This document shows, piece after piece, positions 1-9,318 of a DNA stretch of 51,170 nucleotides. The stretch's first letter is position 1; the number at the start of each line of letters is the position of its first letter. This stretch comes from Pseudomonadota bacterium (GTDB lineage: Bacteria > Pseudomonadota > Gammaproteobacteria > Burkholderiales > UBA9220), in contig JAJZVC010000020.1 of NCBI GenBank assembly GCA_021845865.1, positions 1-51,170 on the forward strand. Reading direction: 5' to 3'. Under the pieces are notes generated by a model. The model ran no database searches. It worked only from the letters and a program-made list of their open reading frames with translations, and was not told the origin of the DNA. The position numbers were made by a program, and so were the translations under genes.

Positions 1-1
1 C

Positions 2-328
2 ACGGAAGAAAGGCTGGTGGCGCGTTATGGCGAAGAGCTGGCCGCCGATGTCCTGGTGGTGCCTCACCATGGCAGCAGGTTTTCCTCGACGGAGGAGTTC
101 GTGGCCGCGGTGCGTCCCCGTCTTGCCGTGGTGTCGGCGGGATATCGCAACCGCTTCGGGCACCCGGCGGCTGAAGTGGCGCGGCGTTACCAGGGCGAGG
201 GGGCGGTTTTCCTGCGTACCGACCGCGATGGCGCGGTCTCCATGCGTTTCGCTGCCGGGCGGCTGGAGTTGCAGCCATGGCGGTCGAGCCGGGTTCGTTA
301 TTGGAATGAGCCGGCGCCGGTGCGATAG
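2..328 (+). CDS. ComEC/Rec2-family competence protein, C-terminal fragment
   Basis: The reading frame is open from the window edge and ends at TAG 326-328, so only about the last 108 codons are present. The fragment contains VVPHHGSRFSS, followed by LAVVSAGYRNRFGHP. These are typical of the metallo-beta-lactamase-like domain at the end of ComEC/Rec2, the inner-membrane channel for transformation DNA uptake, where the domain is proposed to degrade the non-transported strand. Known for the family: an HHGS-type motif and a conserved NRFGHP block near the end. The membrane Competence domain would lie upstream, outside the window. A free-standing metallo-hydrolase cannot be excluded from the fragment. 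Confidence 0.85.
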   Translation, partial: TEERLVARYGEELAADVLVVPHHGSRFSSTEEFVAAVRPRLAVVSAGYRNRFGHPAAEVARRYQGEGAVFLRTDRDGAVSMRFAAGRLELQPWRSSRVRYWNEPAPVR

Positions 329-429
329 GCATTTACATCCGCTTGAATTGTTGGAAAAATGCCGAAAAGGGGATGCTCCCCAGCGGGGGGTAGGGATTTA
401 CAACGGCAATTACGACAGGACAAAAGAAA

Positions 430-1545
430 ATGTTCGGATGCAGCCAACTGAAGCAGGAAATCGCCGCGCTCAAGATGAGGGCTCAGCAAATGGAGGCCGA
501 TCATCTCGCCGCAAGCCAGCAGTGGGAAAGCGAGAGGCGGGCCTTGCAGGCTGCCCTGGAGGGTGAAAGAGCGAAGGATGCCTTTCATGCCGGCCTGTTC
601 CAGAACGTGTTGATGTTCAGCCAGAGCCTGGCGGAATCCCAAAAATCCCTGGCCCATCTGGCGACCTCCATGAAGAAGGAGGCGGAAACCGCCGATTACA
701 CCGCCCAGGCCACCAACACCAATTTATCCTCGGTGCAGCGAATCTCCGCCAACGTCCACGGCATGTCGGACAAGACCAAGGATGTCGCCTCCACGGTGGA
801 CGCGCTCAACGACCGGGCCAGCCAGATCGGCGGCATCGTCAACCTGATCAAGGAGATCGCCGACCAGACCAACCTCCTGGCCCTCAACGCGGCCATCGAG
901 GCTGCCCGGGCTGGGGAGCAGGGGAGGGGGTTTGCCGTGGTGGCGGACGAAGTGCGCAAGCTGGCGGAGCGGACGGCCAGCGCCACCAACGAGATTTCAT
1001 CCCTGGTCACGGCGATTCAGCAGGAAACCGCCACCGCCAAGGCGAAGATCGAAATCACGCCCGAAGACGCGGCGCGTTACGAGCAGGACGCGCAGAATGC
1101 CCGTTCCAGCATGCAGAGCCTGCTGGACATTTCCGAGCAGACCCGCGCCACCATCCGCGGCACGGCCTTGCGGACCTTCGTCGAAGTGGCGAAGGTTGAT
1201 CACCTGATCTACAAGATGGAAATCTACAAGGTGTTCATGGGGTTGTCCCAGAAGACCGCCGCCGATTTTTCCAGCCATACGGCCTGCCGCCTCGGCAAGT
1301 GGTATTACGAGGGGGACGGCAAGGAGTGTTTCTCCAGCCTGGGGGCCTACAAGGACATCGAAAATCCTCACAAGGACGTCCACGCCAGGGGCAAGGCCGC
1401 CGTGGAAAAGTTTTTCGAGGGCGATTTCGAAGGCGCATTGCAAAATTCCAATCAGATGGAGCATGCCAGCAGCCTCGTGCTGCAGCATCTAGAGAACATG
1501 GCAATCCAGGGCGAGGAGCAGGGCAGCCCGGTTGAACTGTTCTAA
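430..1545 (+). CDS. Soluble methyl-accepting chemotaxis protein with C-terminal CZB zinc-binding domain
   Basis: A 371-residue protein with no signal peptide or membrane segment. Residues 1-60 look coiled-coil. The chemoreceptor signalling tip lies at about 140-180 and includes [20 protein letters not shown] and [22 protein letters not shown] (chemoreceptor zinc-binding) domain fills about 250-335 with the expected ligands His258, Cys286 (in ACRLGKWY), His314 and His318. Family knowledge: cytoplasmic CZB receptors such as Helicobacter TlpD signal to CheA and respond to zinc or oxidants such as hypochlorous acid through the Cys-Zn centre. No che genes are nearby, so it probably feeds a chemotaxis array encoded elsewhere. 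The ligand is not readable from sequence. Confidence 0.9.
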   Translation: MFGCSQLKQEIAALKMRAQQMEADHLAASQQWESERRALQAALEGERAKDAFHAGLFQNVLMFSQSLAESQKSLAHLATSMKKEAETADYTAQATNTNLSSVQRISANVHGMSDKTKDVASTVDALNDRASQIGGIVNLIKEIADQTNLLALNAAIEAARAGEQGRGFAVVADEVRKLAERTASATNEISSLVTAIQQETATAKAKIEITPEDAARYEQDAQNARSSMQSLLDISEQTRATIRGTALRTFVEVAKVDHLIYKMEIYKVFMGLSQKTAADFSSHTACRLGKWYYEGDGKECFSSLGAYKDIENPHKDVHARGKAAVEKFFEGDFEGALQNSNQMEHASSLVLQHLENMAIQGEEQGSPVELF

Positions 1546-1565
1546 CGGTTCCGCTGTCTACCGTT

Positions 1566-1600
1566 GCGGGGCGGGGGGCTGGCAAGGCTCCTCGCCCCGC
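1566..1600 (+). terminator. Possible terminator hairpin after the chemoreceptor gene
   Basis: An inverted repeat GCGGGGCG (1566-1573) / CGCCCCGC (1593-1600) lies 20 bp after the chemoreceptor stop codon. There is no T-run after it, so it could equally be a transcript-stabilising hairpin. Confidence 0.35.
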
Positions 1601-1657
1601 GCTGTTTGAGCGGATGGTTCATAATGTGTCCTTTTTCTTATCCGATGGTGTTGTGCC

Positions 1658-3853
1658 GTGGTTTACATTGCTGATTCCCGTTTGAATCCAATTCAGGGCG
1701 ACTCCGACTGGAAGGCGTGGTTGCAAGCCCTGGAGGGCAGCCGTGGCGACGAAGAATTGGAAATGCTGCGCCGTGCCTGTGGCTATGCGGCGGAGTGCTA
1801 TGGCGGCAGGAGTTCCGCGGAAGGCGAGGCATTGCTGAGTCATGCCCTCGGTACCGCCGACATCGCGGCCGGCTTGCGTCTGGATGGCGCTTCCCTTGCC
1901 GCCGCGGTGCTGCATGCCATCCCGGAGTGCGTGGAAAGCAGCGCCGTGGAATTGGAGAAGCGCTTCGGCCGGGAAATTTCCACCTTGGTGGAGGGCATCT
2001 GGCGCATGGGGCAGATACGTGAATTCAGCAGCCCGCCCGCAGGGGAAAACGCCAAGCAGGCAGACGCCCATGTGGAGAACCTGCGCAAGATGCTGCTGGC
2101 GATGGTCGAAGACGTCCGGGTGGTGCTGGTCAAGCTTGCCGAACGGACCCAGGCCCTGCGCTTCGTGGCCAAGGCCGACGACGAAACCCGCCGCCGGGTG
2201 GCGCGGGAAATCCAGGATTTGTTCGCGCCGCTGGCCAACCGGCTCGGTGTCTGGCAGATCAAGTGGGAAATGGAAGACCTGGCCTTCCGCTACCTCGACC
2301 CGGAACTGTACAAGAAAATCGCCAAGCTGCTGGATGAGCGCAGGGTGGACCGGGAACGGTACATCGAAGAGGTGAAGGAAAGGCTCCGGACCGAATTGGC
2401 CAGGGTGGGCATTCACGCCGAAGTCAGCGGCCGGCCCAAGCACATTTTCAGCATCTACAAGAAAATGAAGCGCAAGGGCCTCGACTTCACGGAACTTTAC
2501 GACGTCCGCGCCGTTCGTCTTCTGGTGGAAACGGTGGCCGACTGTTACGCCGCCCTGGGCATTGTCCACAACCTGTGGCAGCCGATTCCCAAGGAGTTCG
2601 ACGACTATATTTCCCGTCCCAAGGGCAACGCCTACCAGTCCTTGCACACGGCGGTGGTGGGGCCGGAGGATAAGGCCCTGGAGGTGCAGATCCGCACCCA
2701 TGACATGCATCGCCACGCCGAACTTGGGGTGGCGGCCCATTGGCGCTACAAGGAGGGCGGAAAGCAGGACGTCCGCTTCGAGGAGAAAATCGCCTGGCTG
2801 CGGCAAATTCTCGAGTGGAAGGAGGAGGTCGAGGATGCCGGCGAAATCATGGAGCAGTTCAAGACCGGTCTGTTCCAGGATACGGTCTATGTTCTGACTC
2901 CCCAGGGCAAGGTCATCCCCTTGCCCAAGGGCGCCACGCCCCTCGATTTCGCCTACCACCTGCATACCGACCTGGGGCATCGCTGCCGTGGCGCCAAGGT
3001 GGACGGGGCGATCGTGCCGCTGACCACGCCGTTGCACACCGGGCAGCGGGTGGAGATTCTCACCGCCAAGCAGGGCGGGCCGAGCCGTGACTGGCTCAGC
3101 CCGGCCCTGGGCTATGTTCAAACCAGCCGGGCCCGGTCGAAAATCCGCCACTGGTTCAAGTACCAGCACTACGAGGAGAACGCCGCCCAGGGGCGCGACA
3201 GCCTGGAAAAAGAAGCCCATCGTCAGGGCATGACGCTCCCTACCCTGGAGCGCATGGCGCAGAAGTTCGGCTACGACAAGAGCGATGATTTTCTCGCCGC
3301 CGTCGGCCGGGGCGACGTCTCCGCCAAGCAGGCCGTGGCCGCCGTCCAGGAAGAGGCGCCGAAACCGGCGGAAGCGTGGCGGCTCTCACTCTCGAAAGGG
3401 GCGCTGCCTGCCGCCAGGGGAAGCATCCTGGTGGAGGACATGGGCAATCTGCTCACCGTCATGGCGAAGTGCTGCAAGCCCGTTCCTCCCGATCCCATCG
3501 TCGGTTTCGTTACCCGGGGCCGCGGGGTGGCGATCCACCGTAGCGACTGTCCCAATGTCCAGCGCCTGACGGAGGAGGGCAAGCAACGCCTGTTATCCGC
3601 CCAGTGGGGAAAGAAGACCGGCCTCTTCGACGTGGACCTGGAGGTGGAAGCCAACGACCGCCAGGGGTTGCTGCGGGACATTACCGAGGCCCTGACCCGG
3701 GAGAAGGTCAACGTCATCGCCACCAACACCCTGAGCCGTGGGCTGCAGGCCGCCATGCGCTTTACCGTTCAGGTAATGGGGGTGGATCAGTTGGAGCGCA
3801 TTCTCACCGCCGTGCGCGATATTCCGGGAGTGGTCCGGGCGAGGCGGCGATAG
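1658..3853 (+). CDS. relA: RelA-type (p)ppGpp synthetase
   Basis: Makes (p)ppGpp from ATP and GTP/GDP on stalled ribosomes (stringent response). The protein has 731 residues, close to E. coli RelA (744). Order of domains: an N-terminal HD-like domain (about 40-190) in which the hydrolase HD pair is degenerate (VLHAIPE near residue 87), then the synthetase domain with EFDDYISRPKGNAYQSLHT near 313-331, a TGS domain at about 408-470, the Cys-containing ribosome-binding segment (AKCCKP, late C-terminal half) and a C-terminal ACT domain. EFDD rather than the ExSD type and the ruined HD motif point to a synthetase-only RelA, not bifunctional SpoT. The start is GTG at 1658; no convincing Shine-Dalgarno is visible, so the start is less certain than the identity. 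Confidence 0.93.
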   Translation: MVYIADSRLNPIQGDSDWKAWLQALEGSRGDEELEMLRRACGYAAECYGGRSSAEGEALLSHALGTADIAAGLRLDGASLAAAVLHAIPECVESSAVELEKRFGREISTLVEGIWRMGQIREFSSPPAGENAKQADAHVENLRKMLLAMVEDVRVVLVKLAERTQALRFVAKADDETRRRVAREIQDLFAPLANRLGVWQIKWEMEDLAFRYLDPELYKKIAKLLDERRVDRERYIEEVKERLRTELARVGIHAEVSGRPKHIFSIYKKMKRKGLDFTELYDVRAVRLLVETVADCYAALGIVHNLWQPIPKEFDDYISRPKGNAYQSLHTAVVGPEDKALEVQIRTHDMHRHAELGVAAHWRYKEGGKQDVRFEEKIAWLRQILEWKEEVEDAGEIMEQFKTGLFQDTVYVLTPQGKVIPLPKGATPLDFAYHLHTDLGHRCRGAKVDGAIVPLTTPLHTGQRVEILTAKQGGPSRDWLSPALGYVQTSRARSKIRHWFKYQHYEENAAQGRDSLEKEAHRQGMTLPTLERMAQKFGYDKSDDFLAAVGRGDVSAKQAVAAVQEEAPKPAEAWRLSLSKGALPAARGSILVEDMGNLLTVMAKCCKPVPPDPIVGFVTRGRGVAIHRSDCPNVQRLTEEGKQRLLSAQWGKKTGLFDVDLEVEANDRQGLLRDITEALTREKVNVIATNTLSRGLQAAMRFTVQVMGVDQLERILTAVRDIPGVVRARRR

Positions 3854-3861
3854 GCGGTCTT

Positions 3862-4185
3862 AGAGCCTATTTCAGGAGGTTTCGTACCACGCGCCATAAC
3901 CATTTGGGGTGCAGTGCTAGGCACGAGCCGCGCCGTTTGGTCAGCCCATACGATTCCGCATGGGCTTTAGCCCATAGCGGATCAGAGTACCTTCATGGGG
4001 CAAACAAGCGGCGAGCAACAACGCAATGCGCCCCAAATGGTCATGGCCCTGCGGGTTGCGGCGAGAAAGGGCGTCTGCTTTGTCGCACGGCTTGCCAATG
4101 GAACGACCATTGGCTGCGCCGCGCTTCGCGCAGCCATCCCTTTCTCGCCGCAACGCGGGGCACGAAACCTCCTGAAATAGGCTCT
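3862..4185. repeat. 324-bp highly structured MITE-like element with 24-bp terminal inverted repeats
   Basis: Ends are perfect 24-bp inverted copies (3862-3885 and 4162-4185) beginning AGAGCCTATTTCAGG. Inside are further nested pairs: 3891-3917 with 4023-4049 (23 of 27 positions match), 4052-4071 with 4138-4157 (19 of 20), a hairpin at 4095-4113 and another at 4112-4135 (8-bp stem). Almost the whole unit can therefore fold as a branched structure. It has no protein-coding content I accept. It sits exactly between the ends of two convergent genes; its last base is also the last base of the stop codon of the neighbouring channel gene. Flanks read TTA and TCA, so no exact target duplication is visible. 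It may be a non-autonomous transposon or a folded intergenic repeat family. This fills the only gene-free stretch over 300 bp in this part of the window. Confidence 0.8.
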
Positions 4186-4820
4186 CAGTCCGGGCCGCGA
4201 AAGCGCGGCAGGTGGATGTGCCAGCGAATGGCCGCGACGCGGATGACGAAGATGGCCGCCATGGCGATCAGGCTGACCTCCCGCCGCGGCAGCCCCATAT
4301 GAAGCAGGCCGATCATCAGCAGGCCGCCAGCCAGGGAGGCGGTGGCGTAGAGCTCGCTGCGGAACACCAGGGGGATTTCGTTGCATAGGATGTCGCGGAT
4401 GATGCCCCCCGATACCGCGGTGATCACGCCCATCATGGCGGCGATGACCCAGGAGGTGCCGAGGGAGAGGGCGACGGTGGCGCCGATGACCGTGAACAGG
4501 GCGAGGCCGACGGCATCGGGGAGGAGAAAAAAGTCCCGGGGCAGCCGGACCCGCCGGGAGGCGAAAAAGGCGAGCACGGCGGCCCCGATTGCCACGCCCA
4601 CGTACAGGGGATCGTAGACCCAGAAAACGGGCAGCCTGCCCAGCAGCACGTCCCGCACCGTTCCGCCGCCGATGCCGGCCACCAGCCCCACCACCAGAAC
4701 GCCGAACAAATCCATCTCCCGCCGCCCGGCTTCCAGGGTGGCGGTAACGGCGCAAACGCCGACGGCGGCGATGTCGATGGCGTAAAAAAGGTTCACGGGC
4801 TGCATTATAAGTTGAAACAT
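4185..4820 (-). CDS. TRIC-type (YicG/UPF0126) membrane channel protein
   Basis: A 211-residue very hydrophobic protein with about seven predicted membrane segments and two similar halves. Each half carries a glycine-rich GIGGGTVRD / VSGGIIRDIL signature (about residues 50-60 and 137-147), the hallmark of bacterial TRIC-like proteins (formerly UPF0126). Prokaryotic members form trimeric monovalent cation channels; the physiological role here is unknown. It stands alone on the minus strand, ending against the inverted-repeat element, whose terminal base completes the TGA stop. The element's insertion may thus have set the current C-terminus (GPD). Upstream it is divergent from tRNA-Val. Confidence 0.85.
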   Translation of the reverse strand: MFQLIMQPVNLFYAIDIAAVGVCAVTATLEAGRREMDLFGVLVVGLVAGIGGGTVRDVLLGRLPVFWVYDPLYVGVAIGAAVLAFFASRRVRLPRDFFLLPDAVGLALFTVIGATVALSLGTSWVIAAMMGVITAVSGGIIRDILCNEIPLVFRSELYATASLAGGLLMIGLLHMGLPRREVSLIAMAAIFVIRVAAIRWHIHLPRFRGPD

Positions 4821-4851
4821 CGGATGGGATTAAGTAGAATGCGCGTTCTTT

Positions 4852-4928
4852 AGGCGCGTAGCTCAGCTGGTTAGAGCACCACCTTGACATGGTGGGGGTC
4901 GTTGGTTCGAGTCCAATCGCGCCTACCA
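4852..4928 (+). tRNA. tRNA-Val (anticodon GAC)
   Basis: A 77-nt cloverleaf with acceptor pair AGGCGCG / CGCGCCT, encoded ACCA end, D-arm GCTC-GAGC, anticodon stem CCACC/GGTGG around loop TTGACAT (anticodon GAC), and T-arm with TTCGAGT. Followed at once by a strong terminator. Confidence 0.97.
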
Positions 4929-4934
4929 ACTTCC

Positions 4935-4972
4935 CAACAAAAGTGCGGCGAACCCGCACTTTTGTTGTTTTT
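4935..4972 (+). terminator. Rho-independent terminator after tRNA-Val
   Basis: A 14-bp stem CAACAAAAGTGCGG (4935-4948) / CCGCACTTTTGTTG (4954-4967) followed by T-rich sequence. It separates tRNA-Val from thrS. Confidence 0.9.
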
Positions 4973-4989
4973 GACCCGCGGAATGTGAG

Positions 4990-6900
4990 ATGCCAGTTAT
5001 CCGTTTGCCCGACGGCTCCGAGCGCCGATTCGATCAGCCTGTAACGGTTCATGATGTGGCCGCGAATATCGGCCCCGGTTTAGCCAAGGCAGCCCTGGCC
5101 GGCAAGGTGAACGGCAAGCTGGTGGATACTTCCTTCCGCATTGAATCCGACAGCGATCTGGCTATCGTCACCGACAAGGATGCCGAGGGCCTCGAAATCA
5201 TCCGCCATTCCACCGCCCACCTGCTGGCCCAGGCGGTGAAGGAGCTGTTCCCCGAGGCTCAGGTGACCATCGGCCCGGTGATCGAGGACGGCTTCTATTA
5301 CGATTTCGCCTTCAAGCGCGGCTTCACCCCCGAGGATCTCGAAGCCATCGAGAAGAAGATGGCCGAGCTGGCCAAGCGCGATCTGCCCGTGACCCGCAAG
5401 GAGGTGCCCCGGGACGAGGCGGTGGCTTATTTCAAGTCCATCGGCGAGGCCTACAAGGCCGAGATCATCGAATCCATCCCCGCCGGCCAGGTGTTGTCCC
5501 TTTACACTCAGGGCGGCTTCACCGACCTGTGCCGCGGCCCTCACGTCCCCTCCACCGGCAAGCTCAAGGTGTTCAAACTGATGAAGCTGGCCGGGGCCTA
5601 CTGGCGCGGCGATTCGAAAAACGAAATGCTCCAGCGGGTCTACGGCACCGCCTGGGCGAAGAAGGATGACCTGGAGGCCTATCTCCACCGCCTGGAGGAG
5701 GCCGAGAAGCGCGACCACCGCCGCCTGGGAAAACAGCTGGAACTGTTCCACCTCCAGGACGAGGCGCCGGGCATGGTGTTCTGGCACCCCAAGGGCTGGG
5801 TCATCTGGCAGCAGGTGGAGCAGTACATGCGCAAGAAATTCGTCGACCACGGCTACCAGGAAGTGCGCACGCCGACGGTGATGGACAAGACCCTGTGGGA
5901 GAAGTCCGGCCACTGGCAGAACTACCGGGAGAACATGTTCACCACGTCCTCGGAAAACCGGGACTACGCGGTGAAGCCCATGAACTGTCCCGGCCACATC
6001 CAGATTTTCAACAACGGCCTCCACAGCTACCGGGACCTGCCCATGCGCCTGGCGGAGTTCGGCTCCTGCCACCGCAACGAGCCTTCCGGGGCGCTGCACG
6101 GCCTGATGCGGGTGCGCGGCTTCACCCAGGACGACGCCCATATCTTCTGCACCGAGGAGCAGGTGGAGTCCGAAGTGGCGGCCTTCATCGTCATGCTGTA
6201 CGAGGTGTACAACGATTTTGGCTTCAAGGATGTGCTGGTGAAGCTGTCCACCCGGCCGGAAAAGCGCGTCGGCACCGACGAGACCTGGGACAGGGCGGAA
6301 GCCGCCTTGGCCGCCGCCCTGGAGAAGAACGGCCTGGCCTACGACCTGCAGCCTGGCGAAGGGGCCTTCTACGGTCCCAAGATCGAGTTCACCCTCAAGG
6401 ACAGCATCGGCCGCCTGTGGCAGTGCGGCACCATCCAGTTGGACTTCAACCTGCCTGGCCGCCTGGGGGCGGAATACGTGGCCGAGGACAACAGCCGCAA
6501 GACGCCGGTGATGCTGCACCGCGCCATCGTCGGTTCCATGGAGCGCTTCCTCGGCATCCTCATCGAACATTATGCGGGCCAGTTCCCGGTATGGCTGGCG
6601 CCGGTACAGGCCATGGTGCTGAATATCACCGATGCCCAGGCTGGCTACGCCGAGCAAGTGACGGAAAAATTGCGTCAAAATGGCTTCCGTGCGCGATCGG
6701 ACTTGAGAAACGAGAAAATAACCTATAAAATTCGCGAACATAGTATCCAGCGTCTGCCTTACCTCCTGGTGGTGGGCAATAAGGAGCTGGAAACGGGACA
6801 GGTGGCCGTGCGCAGCCGTAGTGGCGAAGACCTCGGGCAGATGCCGCTGGAAGCCTTCATCGAGAGGCTCCGGGGCGAGGTCGAAGGGCGCACGGCTTGA
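4990..6900 (+). CDS. thrS: Threonyl-tRNA synthetase
   Basis: Charges tRNA-Thr with threonine. 636 residues, full length for a bacterial ThrRS (E. coli 642). Starts with the N-terminal TGS domain ([14 protein letters not shown]), then the editing domain with [16 protein letters not shown] near 73-89, then the class II core. The core shows the zinc-site segment [10 protein letters not shown], motif 2 ([20 protein letters not shown]), YGPKIEF, and a C-terminal anticodon-binding domain. First gene of the thrS-infC-rpmI-rplT-pheST translation cluster. It starts 18 bp after the terminator stem-loop region that follows tRNA-Val, so it must use its own promoter nearby or read-through. Confidence 0.98.
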   Translation: MPVIRLPDGSERRFDQPVTVHDVAANIGPGLAKAALAGKVNGKLVDTSFRIESDSDLAIVTDKDAEGLEIIRHSTAHLLAQAVKELFPEAQVTIGPVIEDGFYYDFAFKRGFTPEDLEAIEKKMAELAKRDLPVTRKEVPRDEAVAYFKSIGEAYKAEIIESIPAGQVLSLYTQGGFTDLCRGPHVPSTGKLKVFKLMKLAGAYWRGDSKNEMLQRVYGTAWAKKDDLEAYLHRLEEAEKRDHRRLGKQLELFHLQDEAPGMVFWHPKGWVIWQQVEQYMRKKFVDHGYQEVRTPTVMDKTLWEKSGHWQNYRENMFTTSSENRDYAVKPMNCPGHIQIFNNGLHSYRDLPMRLAEFGSCHRNEPSGALHGLMRVRGFTQDDAHIFCTEEQVESEVAAFIVMLYEVYNDFGFKDVLVKLSTRPEKRVGTDETWDRAEAALAAALEKNGLAYDLQPGEGAFYGPKIEFTLKDSIGRLWQCGTIQLDFNLPGRLGAEYVAEDNSRKTPVMLHRAIVGSMERFLGILIEHYAGQFPVWLAPVQAMVLNITDAQAGYAEQVTEKLRQNGFRARSDLRNEKITYKIREHSIQRLPYLLVVGNKELETGQVAVRSRSGEDLGQMPLEAFIERLRGEVEGRTA

Positions 6901-6946
6901 TTTTTCGGCGGCTGGGTCGCCGGGTTAGCTTGATTGGAGGTTTGCT

Positions 6947-7465
6947 ATAGCACAGGATAAGGAACTGCGGCTCAACGACGAGATTACCGTGTCGGAGGTC
7001 CGTTTGGTCGGGGTCGAAGGAGAACAGATCGGCATCGTGTCACTGGCCCAGGCGCTGGAAATGGCGGAAGAGGCCGAAGTGGATCTGGTGGAGATTTCCC
7101 CCGTCGCCGTTCCGCCCGTGTGCCGCCTGATGGATTATGGCAAGTTCAAGTACCGCGAAAGCAAGAAGCGGCACGAGGCCAAACTGAAGCAGAAGCAGAT
7201 CCAGGTCAAGGAAATCAAGTTCCGTCCCGGTACCGATGAGGGGGATTATCAGGTCAAGCTGCGCAACCTGATCCGCTTTCTCCAGGACGGGGACAAGGCG
7301 AAAGTCACCCTGCGCTTCCGGGGCCGGGAAATGACCCACCAGGAGCTGGGACTGGCCCTGCTGAAACGGGTCGAGGCCGATTTGGCCGAAGTCGGCACGG
7401 TGGAGCAGTTTCCCAAGCTGGAAGGCCGGCAGATGGTGATGGTGCTGTCGCCGAAGAAGAAATAG
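6947..7465 (+). CDS. infC: Translation initiation factor IF-3, apparent AUA start
   Basis: IF-3 binds the 30S subunit, prevents 50S joining and checks the start codon and initiator tRNA. The N-domain ([18 protein letters not shown]) requires a start upstream of the first in-frame GTG (6989). The best candidate is ATA at 6947, six bases after a strong GGAGG (6936-6940), giving 172 residues, near the usual 180. Family knowledge: infC genes commonly start with rare AUU, AUC or AUA codons, letting IF-3 repress its own translation. The C-domain has [17 protein letters not shown] and the expected [10 protein letters not shown] segment. It lies 46 bp after thrS and upstream of rpmI-rplT. Confidence 0.95.
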   Translation: MAQDKELRLNDEITVSEVRLVGVEGEQIGIVSLAQALEMAEEAEVDLVEISPVAVPPVCRLMDYGKFKYRESKKRHEAKLKQKQIQVKEIKFRPGTDEGDYQVKLRNLIRFLQDGDKAKVTLRFRGREMTHQELGLALLKRVEADLAEVGTVEQFPKLEGRQMVMVLSPKKK

Positions 7466-7473
7466 GTTTTTCG

Positions 7474-7523
7474 CCCGGGCAAGTGACGGCGGTCCTTGCC
7501 CGGGGGTGATTCATCGACCGCCG
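7474..7523 (+). promoter_or_regulatory. Candidate RNA pseudoknot operator upstream of rpmI (L20 autoregulation)
   Basis: In the 127-bp infC-rpmI gap, a perfect 10-bp stem CCCGGGCAAG (7474-7483) / CTTGCCCGGG (7495-7504) encloses an 11-base loop. Eight loop bases, CGGCGGTC (7487-7494), are exactly complementary to GACCGCCG at 7516-7523, so stem and loop can make an H-type pseudoknot. In E. coli, ribosomal protein L20 represses the rpmI-rplT operon by binding a pseudoknot formed upstream of rpmI. The position matches; the binding function is inferred. Confidence 0.6.
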
Positions 7524-7592
7524 GCACAAGTGACGATCGGGCATCAAGCGTCCTCCGAGGCCGCCCGGCGTTATGTTAGAAAAGGAGTTGCA

Positions 7593-7790
7593 ATGCCTAA
7601 GATGAAAACCAAGAGCGGCGCCGCCAAGCGGTTCCGCGTCCGTGGCAGCGGCAGCGTCAAGCGCGGCCACTCCCACCTGCGTCATATCCTGACCAAGAAG
7701 TCCACCAAGCGGAAGCGCCAGCTGCGCGGCATCACCGCCGTGGGTCCCACCGACATGGGCCGCATCCGCGCCATGATGCCCCACGCCTAA
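7593..7790 (+). CDS. rpmI: 50S ribosomal protein L35
   Basis: 65 residues, the usual length, very basic ([20 protein letters not shown] at the start; [16 protein letters not shown] in the middle). The start ATG at 7593 follows AAAGGAG (7581-7587). L35 is a large-subunit protein. It is 12 bp upstream of rplT and shares its mRNA with infC and rplT; the structured gap upstream may be the site where L20 represses both genes. Confidence 0.98.
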   Translation: MPKMKTKSGAAKRFRVRGSGSVKRGHSHLRHILTKKSTKRKRQLRGITAVGPTDMGRIRAMMPHA

Positions 7791-7802
7791 GGAGGGAAGA
7801 CC

Positions 7803-8162
7803 ATGCCACGAGTAAAACGCGGCGTAACCGCCCGTGCCCGTCACAAAAAAGTCCTGAACCTGGCCAAGGGTTTCCGCGGCCGCCGCAAGAACGTCTGGCG
7901 CATCGCCAACGAAGCGGTGATGAAGGCCGGCCAGTATGCCTACCGCGACCGCCGTCAGCGCAAGCGTCAGTTCCGCGCACTGTGGATCGCCCGTATCAAC
8001 GCGGCCACCCGCGAGTTGGGCATGACCTACAGCGTGTTCATGAACGGCCTGAAGAAGGCTGCCATCGACATCGACCGCAAGGTCCTGGCCGACCTGGCCG
8101 TGTTTGACAAGGCTGCTTTCGCCAAGATCGTCGATCAGGCCAAGGCGAGCCTCTCCGCCTAA
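7803..8162 (+). CDS. rplT: 50S ribosomal protein L20
   Basis: 119 residues (E. coli L20 has 118). Begins [19 protein letters not shown], with the long basic N-terminal helix typical of L20 and [20 protein letters not shown] following. It is essential for early 50S assembly, and in enterobacteria and Bacillus it represses its own operon by binding the leader RNA. Start preceded by GGAGG at 7791-7795. A terminator hairpin follows 18 bp after the stop. Confidence 0.98.
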   Translation: MPRVKRGVTARARHKKVLNLAKGFRGRRKNVWRIANEAVMKAGQYAYRDRRQRKRQFRALWIARINAATRELGMTYSVFMNGLKKAAIDIDRKVLADLAVFDKAAFAKIVDQAKASLSA

Positions 8163-8180
8163 GCGGCAAGCGGAAAAAGA

Positions 8181-8205
8181 AGGAGGCGCAAGCCTCCTTT
8201 TTTTT
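8181..8205 (+). terminator. Rho-independent terminator/attenuator between rplT and pheS
   Basis: AGGAGGC (8181-8187) / GCCTCCT (8191-8197) with a GCAA-like tetraloop, followed by eight T residues. A second hairpin without a T-run (GGAGCAG / CTGCTCC) sits at about 8212-8233. I see no Phe-rich leader peptide of the E. coli pheM kind. Confidence 0.85.
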
Positions 8206-8242
8206 GTTTCCGGAGCAGCGGAATCCTGCTCCCCAGATTTAG

Positions 8243-9283
<1,041 letters not shown>

Positions 9284-9318
9284 CCGCCCCCTAACTTTCG
9301 TCGTGGTGTGAATCGACC

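Noticed and set aside
329-429. c-di-GMP riboswitch before the chemoreceptor gene
   Set aside because: The gap is only about 100 bp and lacks the conserved core and paired helices of the known class.
4023-4157. CRISPR-like or tandem repeats inside the 324-bp element
   Set aside because: The repeated words are inverted, not direct, and there is no regular spacing.
3604-4302. Plus-strand frame running from relA into the inverted-repeat element
   Set aside because: It is an out-of-frame shadow of relA extended by the element; no start or SD support.
3982-5052. Long minus-strand frame across the MITE-like element, the channel gene and thrS start
   Set aside because: It runs out of frame through three unrelated features, including tRNA-Val, and has Arg-rich nonsense composition.
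5080-6741. 553-codon frame antisense to thrS
   Set aside because: Shadow of a strongly conserved gene; no domain recognised.
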